From Chara braunii (lineage: Eukaryota; Streptophyta; Charophyceae; Charales; Characeae): a stretch of 24,196 nucleotides of DNA. The position numbers and the translations under genes are program-made. The stretch spans positions 858,608 to 882,803 of the forward strand of contig BFEA01000120.1 in assembly GCA_003427395.1 (NCBI GenBank), given 5' to 3'. Positions 15,966 through 24,196 of the stretch are shown piece after piece (position 1 is the stretch's first letter; each line of letters opens with the position of its first letter). The notes below the pieces were generated by a model. That model was not told the DNA's origin. It did not search any database and was given only the letters and a program-made list of their open reading frames with translations.

Positions 15966-18900
15966 TCGGATACGTAATTCTCTCACTCTACAACTTAAGT
16001 TGGGTCAATGTTACGAATGCTTACAAAGAGCAACTAGATAAGGGAGACTACAATAACAATTATGAACATCAAGAGGAGACTATGGTACATAAAGTGTATT
16101 TTCGAGCACTTCTTCATAGAAACAATGCAACATAACGAAGTGCAAAAAATGATGCAACACTATGTTGTTACCAAAAAGGTTGTGGTGACAAAAAACTTAT
16201 TGAATAAGTAAACGAAGAATTTCGAGGTGACACTGATCAACATTGTTATCAATTGCAAAAGGGTGAAGACGATGATCTATAATAACTCCTCATGAAACTA
16301 GTTGTCATAAAAATTAAGATTGTGAATGAAAAAGTAATAAAAATTATGTAGTGTTTTTTACGTTGATGAAATGTATATCATCGTATGAATTTTTTTATTG
16401 TATATGATTTACCTTTTTTTTAATAATAATTGAACACTGACAGTGAAGAATAAAACAATTATTGTCACGTGTGGTACTGAAATAGTAAAGTGTCAAAGAC
16501 AAAAAACGAATAATCAAGTTGCATGTATAAATATGAAAAAGGGATAAACCTCTAGGCAACAATGTTACAACAACAACTGCACAACCTCTTTACAACAGAG
16601 ATGAAGTGAAGGTCAGAAACTAGTTTGTAGAGGAATAAAAAGACTTATAAAAAAATAACTAAAGACACTGTCACGAGAGATGTGAAGTATCTCATCAACA
16701 TAGTTTGAAGCATTGCACTTCATAAAAGGCAAATCTACTACTTGTTTCTGACAAAAAAAGAGGAATTAAAAAACATGGATAGATGATGTAGTTCATATGT
16801 GTATCACCTACAACAACATGAAGTTTCTGAATAATATTGCAAGTAAGAACGTAGAGTCATTATCGCTTATTGATGGTTGAGAAAAAATATGCATGCATCC
16901 TTGAAGTTTATATATTAATATCTAGTGGAGGATATGGGTAACATATGTTACTATAACAAATTCGCAAACTCTTTGTCGCAAGAATGAAGTGAAAGTAGTA
17001 CAATACATTGTCGATCATACTTGATTTATGCACTGTTACATCAAAAAGATTACCTTTCATGCTTCAAAGTTGATGCGCTATATACTATCAAGGTTTGCAT
17101 ATCGAAAAACTATACATCCTCCTATTATGGTATGAAGAGCATATGCATATAAAACCATAAAACATCAGTTCATAAGGGCATAGAGAACAATGAAGTGAAA
17201 TTTTAGTACTCTCCTCAGGTATGTGAAGGTGATCGGATAGATAGAACTACTTTTATGAATAAAATTGTTACAGGATACGGAAAGGTGTCTCCAACAACAA
17301 AGAAGGAAAAATTGTCATTCTACGTACTTTGTAAATACTTATGCTATAACCTCGAATCTAACAAAAATTTTGAAGTCGGCTAATTTGTGTACACCATAGC
17401 CTATTTATAAGTAATGTCTCTTGTTACTTTACATAATAATGATTATGTTACAAGTGAATTTTTATCCGAGTAAATGTTGTGCTTGGCTATCGATCTCTTG
17501 AGGTAATTTTTTTAATGTAGTAGCCCATCGATCGCTTATGGTTTTCCTATCATTTTGTATGCCCTTACGAACTGATGTTTACCCAAAGCATGAATCAAGT
17601 ACAAGGTAAACACACTGTTTCTATTTTGTTTTTTTCCATGTTTATTTCAGGTCATATTGAAATATGTGACCTACTATAAGCAGTTGTCCCTGGACACAGA
17701 GGGATCTCTAGATCAGAGTCCGCGCTGGGAGTCATAGAAAAAATCGAAATAACAAAAGTGGCGAGGTGTGGAGGCTCCCGTGAACCTGCGGGTAGAGTTT
17801 ACCAGTGGGTTTGGTACAAGTAGGGGTTCACGTGCATATTCAAGCGAATTATGTGAGAATTGTTGCATCATGTGGTGTATTGGTGTATGTTGTGTAAAGT
17901 TGGACACTACAACCTTGCGGGGGTGGGGTGAAGATCATAACTGGTATGGTTCAACAAACATCGTGTCATGACCATAGTGGTTAAATCACGAGTACCTGAC
18001 ATATACATCGGCCGCAAGGCGTTTCCGTGCACGCGCCGCAACTTCCGGGCTCTGGGCACCAGAGCAAAATGGTTGGCGGTATGCAACTAAATGAAAGTTG
18101 CACCAGGTCGTTTTATTTTGGCGCACAATACTTCTCCAACGTCGGAGATTCTTCGATAGGGTCAAGTCTCATGGGTAATGGAAAGTGAAAAAGAGAAACA
18201 TTTGAAAACCTTAGCAGCATTATTCAATTCGAGTTTTCGACTTAGTGTGGTCATGACAAAATATTGTATGATATATTGAATACGACACAACTTGGTATGA
18301 TTGTGTACAAAACTATAATAATTACAAACACCTTGTGGAATCTAATTAATTTTTTAAAAAATCTTTGCAATATCCAAATTCACCAAGGCCAATTTTTTTA
18401 TTATATCAAAGATAGGTACTTTGAACTGCTTTCATTTTAATATTGGTTTTTCCACGATTGATAAGTGTAGATTAAAATTTAACTTTATCGCCAAACTCTA
18501 TCTTCAAGGGTATTATCAAATTAATACCAATATGTGCATGGAGAGGTTTTAATACAAGTGTCTGTCAACAAATTAGAAATTTCACAAAATTACGGCCAAC
18601 AGGTCCAAGAAGAACATCCCTAATGAGAAGTGGGTATCCTGTGAGTGTGTTGCTGAGACACTAATGAGAAAACCACTTCCATTAGCGATGTGCGAAGGAA
18701 CACGACTAAGTCGATTGTCTTCACGCTGTGGAGAAATATCAGATTGCAGAATCAACTGCCCACCACGACCGATGGAGTCTATAACCGGCTATTGTTTGAG
18801 AACATGTTCATCTGTAACAATGACGAGGACCTGTTCCCATGCAAAGGAACCCCATGATTTCTTGATAAGTAGTTGGTTGAGTACAGTGTCTTTGAGGGAC

Positions 18901-19220
18901 GAGGAGTGACGAGTTTGACGCACAAATGACGAGATGGTTGCAAGATCGCCAGGTCTGAGGCAGGGTACAACGGTTTGAGGAGCTGAAGGACACCATTGCA
19001 CCCCAATGGCTGAAACTTCTGAAAGTTGACGAGTTGCAGCAAGGGGAATGCGTAAAAATGAAGGGGATACAACACCCAGACCGGATATGCAAAGTGGAAG
19101 GCAAGGCGGGAGGGAAAATGCTGGACCCTTTGGATATATATGGACTTCAGTTAAGTTGAAATACATCGAGGGTGTAGAGCATTTTCAGAACGTCGCACCC
19201 TCAATTTCACGATTTTTTTT
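15966..19220. other. geneless AT-rich stretch
   Basis: About 3.2 kb without convincing ORFs. Apart from the inverted repeat listed separately, a small GC-richer patch at about 18000-18060 and an imperfect palindrome at 17651-17672, I see nothing. Positions 18600-19140 have slightly more codon-like composition and could be a decayed element, but no domain is recognisable. Confidence 0.55.
17160..17580. repeat. inverted repeat pair, 22 bp arms
   Basis: The left arm at 17160-17181 (AAACATCAGTTCATAAGGGC plus AT) and the reverse complement of 17559-17580 match at 21 of 22 positions. The arms enclose 377 bp of AT-rich sequence without an ORF. No target duplication was recognised. It could be a decayed MITE. 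Confidence 0.5.
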
Positions 19221-19229
19221 TTTTTGCCA

Positions 19230-19304
19230 ACTGGGTGTAGCTAAGTTGGTAAGGCGTTCAAGCGACACTCAAGGGGTCGTGGGTTCAACTCCCATTGCCC
19301 CCAC
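19230..19304 (+). tRNA. tRNA-like pseudogene 1
   Basis: A-box-like TGTAGCTAAGTTGGTAAGG and a good B box GGTTCAACTCC. The T arm is intact (GTGGG/CCCAT), and the acceptor 3' strand TGCCCCC pairs partly with the 5' GGGTG. The D stem is weak and the anticodon stem (around TTCAAGCGACACTCAAG) does not pair; the loop lacks U33. It is derived from a tRNA but unlikely to be functional. Confidence 0.55.
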
Positions 19305-19364
19305 GATAGTGCCTGTGGCATGCTTGGCGTCTTACCTTCGAGACAGCCAGTTGATAAAAGCAAG

Positions 19365-19437
19365 TGCGTGGTAGCTCAGTGGATAGAACTCTGGTGTTGC
19401 AACGGGGAGACTGCGGGTTCGACTTTGTCAGCCCGCA
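19365..19437 (+). tRNA. tRNA-like pseudogene 2
   Basis: A-box-like GGTAGCTCAGTGGATAGAAC and B-box-like GGTTCGACTTT, in tRNA-like spacing and ending GCCCGCA. The anticodon arm near CTCTGGTGTTGCAACGGGG pairs imperfectly, so no isotype is assigned. It lies 60 bp after tRNA-like 1. Confidence 0.5.
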
Positions 19438-19518
19438 ATTTCCCTCGAGCACAATTGGTTGGTGTAGATTGCACCCCACGTACTTGCCCCGAGCCTGACA
19501 TAGCACCTTTACAGACTA

Positions 19519-19588
19519 ATAACCTCAATAGCTCAATGGGTAGAGCTTTGATACCATAACTTGGAGGTCCCGGGTTCAACTTCAATGC
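19519..19588 (+). tRNA. tRNA-like pseudogene 3
   Basis: A-box TAGCTCAATGGGTAGAG with a good D arm (GCTC/GAGC) and B-box-like GGTTCAACTTC. The anticodon arm (TTGATACCATAACTTGG) does not form a clean stem. It is the third tRNA-like sequence within about 360 bp on the same strand. Confidence 0.5.
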
Positions 19589-19677
19589 ATATAACAACTC
19601 CAATGCACATAACACATAACACATAACTCATAGCTCATAATTGACTGGGGGGGTGGAGGGGGGGATGAGATGGAGGT

Positions 19678-20460
19678 TTTCCCTGGCAGGAATTAGCCCT
19701 GTGGCGAACTGGTGCGACGGTTATGGACCGATAACCCTGCCCCCTCCATACTATGCTCATTCATGTCTATACCTGATAGGTACACAGGCTGGTCTAGAGT
19801 TCGCTTAGGCAGGACACTACCTAGGGTGGCTTTGAGGAAACATTCGGTTCCGGACTAGTTTGGAGTGACACATAGGCTAGTCTAGAGTTGGCTTAGGTAC
19901 TGACGCTGCCTAAGGTGGCTCCGTGGAAACATTCGGTTCCGGACTAGCATGGACCATATAATCCACCCATGGTGGCTCCGTGGAAACATTCGGTTCCGGA
20001 CTAGCATGGACCATATAATCCAACCATGGAATAATCCCGATAGGTACTCTGGCCGGTCTAGAGTTGGCATAGGTGAGACGGTGCCTAGGGTGGCTCCGAG
20101 GAAACATTCGGTTCTGGCCTAGCCTGGAGTGGCACAGAGGCTGGTCTAGAGTTGGCTTAGGGACACTGCCTATGGTGGCTCTGGGGAAACATTCGGTTCC
20201 GGACTGGCCCAAAGTGACACTCATACCAACTGTAGCATCATCCCAATAGGCGCCCAGACTGGTCTAGAGTTGACTTAGGTAAGACATTGCCTAGGGTGGC
20301 TCCGTGGAAACATTCGGTTCCGGACTGGCATGGGATCATGAACTCAGGACTGATAATAACCAACTGAGGGTGCAAAGGGGCATGGGCCCAAGGTCTTCCC
20401 TGGCAGGAATTGGCCCTGCGGCAAACTGGTGCGGGTTACCGAATCGATAACCTTTTCCCC
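19678..20460. repeat. ~70 bp direct repeats flanking a minisatellite
   Basis: The copy at 19678-19748 and that at 20395-20460 share TTCCCTGGCAGGAATT, then GCCCTG, AACTGGTGCG and CGATAACC. They bracket the minisatellite at 19784-20330. The whole could be one non-autonomous element, but no coding or target duplication is seen. Confidence 0.7.
19784..20330. repeat. minisatellite, six units with GAAACATTCGGTTC core
   Basis: The core CATTCGGTT recurs at 19841, 19930, 19987, 20105, 20190 and 20311. Full units (about 85-121 bp) also carry GGTCTAGAGTTGGCTTAGG and GCCTAGGGTGGCTCC. One 57 bp sub-unit (19930-19986 spacing) is an almost perfect recent tandem duplication. Spacing and sequence vary, unlike a CRISPR array. 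Confidence 0.85.
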
Positions 20461-20477
20461 TCAGCATGAACAATAAC

Positions 20478-20539
20478 ACAACCCCTAATACGGCAAGAAT
20501 AGTAGGTCCCACAACCCCTAATACGACAATAATAGTAGG
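20478..20539. repeat. 33 bp tandem duplication
   Basis: ACAACCCCTAATACGGCAAG and the following bases to 20510 recur at 20511 with few changes (ACAACCCCTAATACGACAAT). Confidence 0.85.
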
Positions 20540-21149
20540 CTATGCTAGGATCACGGCGCCCGGGTTGGGTCAGCAGGGCTGTCTCAGGTAAGACCTTGGT
20601 CAGGGTAGAACCACTCTACTAGACACTGCCTATGGAAAAGGATCTAATGAATATTCGTTGTCTGACCAAACCTGGGCTGGTGCTCATAGGAAAAAACATA
20701 AATAAAATAATATTAAAAAAAAATCACGAAATTTTTGCTAAGAAATGAGATTTCAATTTTGTTCAAAAAATATAAAATGGATACGGCAGAAGTGTCCGAA
20801 TGGAGAGTGTCCTCGGGGCACGAAAGTGTGGGAACCCCCTGCAGGCATCACGGAACGAGGGGACCCTGGCCCGAAGGCAGCTGCCACACAACTTACTTGA
20901 AACAATGGGGGTATGCAGGCAAGGGCGGGGTGGGGAGGAACAATAAAGGCCATACCACCTGAGGAACCGGCAACGGGACCTGGTCCTGGACCTACAGGAA
21001 TGGGGCTGGCCAGCACAGAACCATAACCGGAAGGGGGTCCCCCTCCACAAGGTGACAATGAATAATATCTATTCCTCCCTGTTACCAACCATGGACATCT
21101 GAGGTGGGCCAAGAGAATGTGGATCCCAGATGCATATATGGGGAGATGG
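20540..21149. other. no gene recognised
   Basis: Short frames on both strands have no recognisable domain. The part after about 20780 is GC-richer and may be decayed upstream sequence of the LINE fragment that follows, but I cannot show this. Confidence 0.4.
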
Positions 21150-22114
21150 ACATAATGGAAATGGAGGGAGATGTGTGCCTTGTTGGCGGCCATGGCTGAC
21201 CAGAAGCAAACGGGCCTGCTACGGCAGGTATATCAACTTGCAGTCCCCAGAAGGCAATGGCAGGCCATCAAGAGGCAGTACAAGGACCAGCTGTGGGGGG
21301 CTGCAGCCAAGTGGAGACGATCCCCCGCTTCTTCGTCCAATGTCCGGTGATCCGTGAATTCTGGGAATGGTGGTGCTGAGAAATAGCGGATAATGCCCCC
21401 CGACAGGTTACCTAGGACGACACGGCCACGGTCCTCCTGGGCCCACTGATGAAGGTGGATAGGCCCAAACAGGAGGAGCTGCTAACAAAAGAGATGTCGA
21501 GGGCGACCGCGCTCTGGGCAATTCGGACGCTTGGGAATGAATGGGACAGGCAGGGGTTGACTATTACCCCGCGAGCAATTCGAGAGCGGGCTATGGGAAA
21601 TGCCGGGGTGACACTTACGGCAGACTACTACCGGAGCAAGCGCAGAGACAGTTTTGCAGCCACTCGATTCTGGAAGCGGTGGGAAGCGTACCCGCTATTG
21701 GTGGTGAAGGACCAACAGCAAGGGTTCCAATTCGGTCGCAGTCTTCAACAACACGTGCCGCAGGTAGAGTAGGATTATGGAAGCAATCAATGCCTCTTGC
21801 CTGTGTCTCTTTCTAGTGATTAGGGAAGCTGTCTCATGGGGAGCAGTGGCCGGGGCTCTTCCAGCCTTAATGGGAAGAGGCAAGGGTTCCAATTCAGTCG
21901 CCGTCTTCAACAACACGTGCCGCAGGTAGAGTAGGATTATGGAAGCAATCAATGCCTCTTGCCTGTGTCTCTTTCTAATGATTAGGGAAGCTGTCTCATG
22001 GGGAGCAGTGGCCTGGGCTCTTCCAGCCTTAATGGGAAGAGGTGTGTATTAATTCTTGTATTCCCATTGCTAATTTGAGCCTTGGGCACTGGGCCCTTTT
22101 TGTTAAAAAAAAAA
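21150..22114 (+). pseudogene. 3' end of a second LINE, zinc-binding C-terminus and poly(A)
   Basis: Around 21303-21371 the plus strand reads VETIPRFFVQCPVIREFWEW, the hallmark of the zf-RVT region found after LINE RT domains. It is followed by a TGA and, at 21449-21772, by an open stretch (LLTKEMSRATALWAIRTLGN, then KRRDSFAATRFWKRWEAYP) that fits a LINE ORF2 tail. Upstream, a frame with QVYQLAVPRRQWQAIKRQYK (from about 21189) must be joined by a frameshift. The element ends in TGGGCCCTTTTTGTT and a run of ten A at about 22105-22114. No RT domain remains in the window. The left limit is approximate. Confidence 0.65.
21718..22041. repeat. 162 bp tandem duplication within the LINE 3' region
   Basis: Units 21718-21879 and 21880-22041 are nearly identical, with only four or five single-base differences noticed (for example TTCGGTCGCAG versus TTCAGTCGCCG). 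The duplication covers the end of the ORF, its stop codon and part of the 3' untranslated region. Confidence 0.93.
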
Positions 22115-22667
22115 GGAGCCACCAACTTTCCGTAGGATATCAGATAGTAGGGTAGGGTACAGTACATTATGGAAAGAGGGGGGTAGAATGGTTGATTTGG
22201 GGGGGCTTAGCGTACTATAGCAGGACGACTTCATGGGTCGACAGTGGGAGGGGCGCGGGTTTTGGGAGGAAAATGTAGAACTTGGAAACGTGGGATTTAG
22301 CCACATGGGACAAGAAGCATGTAAGTGGAGAGGGTCTGTGAATTGAAGTAGGCTTAGGTGGATAGGGGATGGAGGAAGGTGTCGTGAGCTTAGTCGATAG
22401 GGAGGAAAATCTGAAATAATGGTAATGGGAGGTGGAGAGTTTTTTCTGGAAAGCCTGGGAGGCCGCAGAGGCCACTCCCCCCGTACGCCCTGGGTATCCA
22501 TGGCTCACTTGCTGTTTGACTGGGTACTGCAAGCAAGTCTACCGACCAGCACAGGAACTGGAGGAGAGCAGGCGAATGGGTAGGCTGGACGACCCCATGC
22601 ACTCCCCCCTTGGCCAGGCATCCAGGACCTCAAGGGTACGGCTGCCTTGTTACTGTTTGACCCTCCG
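22115..22667. other. no gene recognised
   Basis: Purine-rich sequence without a supported ORF. Includes G runs at about 22180-22206. Confidence 0.5.
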
Positions 22668-22875
22668 TTAAACCACCAGTCCTTGGCCCAGCTATCAGCC
22701 GCGGCGCTTTCCTGTTAACGCGCCGCGCCTTTAGGGTTTCGGGGTACGAGACCTCAATGGCTGGAAGCGCCAGCCAAAACAATTTCGAAATGGTACCCGG
22801 CGCTTTGGCGAAAATCGGCGCGCAGGAGCATTCCAGACTCGGCATCTATAGCTGGGCCAAGTACTGGTGGTTTAA
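22668..22875. mobile_element. 208 bp MITE with 28 bp terminal inverted repeats
   Basis: The left end 22668-22695 begins TTAAACCACCAGT and reads on to GGCCCAGCTAT. The reverse complement of 22848-22875 matches it at 27 of 28 positions. TA dinucleotides at 22669-22670 and 22873-22874 can be read as a TA target duplication, as in Tc1/mariner (Stowaway-like) elements. The interior is GC-rich (GCCGCGGCGC, GCGCCGCGCC) and has no ORF of its own. Superfamily is tentative. Confidence 0.75.
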
Positions 22876-23270
22876 TTGTGTAAAACTTGCTTGCCAGTGA
22901 TGAGCAACTGGACTGATGCCCACCAGAATACATGGGCTCCACAAGGAGAGGAAAAAAAGAAAAGTGTTTGTCCCTGCATGTATAGACGGTCCTGTCAATG
23001 CTCTGCCGCTGCCTTGCTGCCCGTCCCGCTTTCTTCCTTGCCGCCAATGCTGTGTGCTTCACTGTGCAGTTTGCCTTGCTGCCCATTTGCGAGCCTTTTC
23101 TTCCCTTCCACTTTGCTTCTCTGCCGCGTAGTTTGTCCGCTTTGCAGCACTGCTTTTGTGCTTTGCTGGCTTCCCGTCCGCTTGCGCTGTTGTTCCGGCC
23201 GCAGGCAATGACTCCGCAGTTATTGTTAGTGTTGTGCAGTTGGGTTGCCTTCGCAGCGTTGCGTGTTGCC
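22876..23270. other. GC-richer pyrimidine-biased stretch, no gene
   Basis: Rich in TTGCTGCC and CTTCC motifs. Overlapping ORFs on both strands (up to 177 codons on the minus strand, 22754-23287) are low-complexity Cys/Leu/Pro or Lys/Ala products and overlap each other and the MITE. I do not accept any as a gene. Confidence 0.5.
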
Positions 23271-23332
23271 TGTAAGCAGACTGCCAAAAAACGCAGACGC
23301 AGCCCCGGCTGCCTGCTGGCAGTCTGCTTACA
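23271..23332. repeat. perfect 16 bp inverted repeat (hairpin), 30 bp loop
   Basis: TGTAAGCAGACTGCCA at 23271-23286 and its exact reverse complement at 23317-23332. The loop holds a smaller hairpin, GCAGCC-CC-GGCTGC. Confidence 0.92.
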
Positions 23333-24105
23333 ACAAGAGTCAAATGGTTCATGACCCAGAGCATCAATATGGGGATTCCACAGATAGTCGAGTTACAGCT
23401 TCCTGACGAGTTGCTGCTGAAACAACCTTGTCCTCGTGTTTTTATTTTTTTCGCTCTTCACTGAGTCTTCAGTACTTCCTCGACGCTTTTGTCAAACTCT
23501 TGTACTTGGTGCTTTCTTCCTCTACTTGCTGTGATGTTTACATACCCACATGCCCCCCCCCCCTGCTCACTTCCCTTTACCCCTTGCCACTTCATCTCCC
23601 CTTTGCTGCTTACCTGGTCTGTTGACTGTCCACTGCCTTGCTCTTCTTCCTTGCCTTTGCCTTGCTTCTTTTAGCTCGCTCTCGCCACCTTCGCACTGAA
23701 GCTTTTGGGTTGCTGCAGTTTACCTTTTTGCTTGCAGTGTTGTGGCGTAGTGCCCCCCACTTAATCCTTGTCTTTGTAGGATTGGTGAAAGACAAGAGGC
23801 TGCTGTGTGCATAATTGCTTGCTTTCTTGTGTTTGGGATGAACGTGCCTTCTGTGTTTATCATACGATGCAGATCGCTTATGTCCTGGTCCTCGTATGAT
23901 TTTTTACCGCTCTCTTAAAACACCGCTCGCATATGTCCTGGTATGATTTTTTATCGCTCTCAGCTTGCTGCAATTAGCATTGAGGTATTCTCATCAAACA
24001 CACACACTGCCCCGACCACAGCCCCCCCTAGCCCTCCTCTTTTTTATCAAAATAATAGGGAGAAAAATAAAAATTCTGCAACTCAAAAAAACCCTGGCTG
24101 AATGT

Positions 24106-24106
<1 letters not shown>
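23333..24106. other. no gene; contains a 53 bp-spaced direct duplication
   Basis: Pyrimidine-rich sequence. At 23875-23914 and 23928-23961 a block CGC(T/A)TATGTCCTGG followed by GTATGATTTTTTA and CGCTCTC is duplicated. Nothing else supported. Confidence 0.6.

Positions 24107-24196
<90 letters not shown>
24107..24196. repeat. (CT)n then (CA)n compound microsatellite
   Basis: CT run at 24107-24172 followed by CA to the window end. Confidence 0.98.

Noticed and set aside
19230-19588. Functional tRNA genes
   Set aside because: None of the three forms a proper anticodon arm; they are kept only as tRNA-like pseudogenes.
19784-20330. CRISPR array
   Set aside because: Repeats are long, diverged and irregularly spaced, and the context is eukaryotic.
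22754-23354. Overlapping ORFs of 102-177 codons on both strands
   Set aside because: Low-complexity composition, extensive overlap with each other and with a MITE, and no recognisable domain.

Overview
This window looks like repeat-dense nuclear DNA of a eukaryote. I see no host protein gene; every coding stretch I can support belongs to a transposable element. The best guess for the host is a streptophyte green alga (Chara-like) or a related plant lineage. That is inference from the moderate-to-low GC, the plant-type L1 LINE, the abundant (GT)n microsatellites and a Penelope-like element (PLE) with its endonuclease ahead of the RT, an architecture known from green algae, spike mosses and slime molds.

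Layout. Positions 1-2610 hold copy A of a roughly 2.4 kb noncoding repeat unit bordered by (GT)n tracts. It contains a 287 bp hAT-like MITE with an exact 8 bp target duplication. Positions 2611-4590 are AT-rich and geneless, ending in a G-rich tract. From 4593 copy B of the unit begins; at 6555 it is interrupted by a second, independently inserted MITE of the same family (its own 8 bp duplication, TTATTAAC), which encloses a 5.7 kb PLE. Copy B resumes at 12421 and runs into more (GT)n. Positions 12981-15935 are a decayed, 5'-truncated L1-type LINE on the minus strand, joined at its 5' end to another MITE terminus. Positions 15960-19220 are AT-rich with no gene. Positions 19230-20545 hold three degenerate tRNA-like sequences and a minisatellite flanked by direct repeats. 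Positions about 21150-22114 are the 3' end of a second LINE on the plus strand with a poly(A) tail. After that come a 208 bp MITE with 28 bp inverted termini, a 16 bp perfect hairpin, and (CT)n/(CA)n at the end.

The centrepiece is the PLE at 6669-12390. Two direct pseudo-LTRs (about 96% identical by eye) flank a single frame that contains no TAA or TAG from 7519 to 11697. Read through its TGA codons, it encodes a CCHC zinc knuckle with a coiled coil, a SAP-like segment, a GIY-YIG endonuclease, a linker with a CxC motif, and a Penelope/TERT-type RT with an intact catalytic triad. Directly after the left pseudo-LTR lies a hammerhead ribozyme with all core residues. Three things stand out: a hammerhead in a PLE with N-terminal endonuclease (a clade reported to lack canonical hammerheads), seven in-frame internal stops that are all TGA, and a stretch of 627 codons without any in-frame ATG. 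Either UGA is recoded or the copy is decaying by CGA-to-TGA deamination; the sequence alone cannot settle which.
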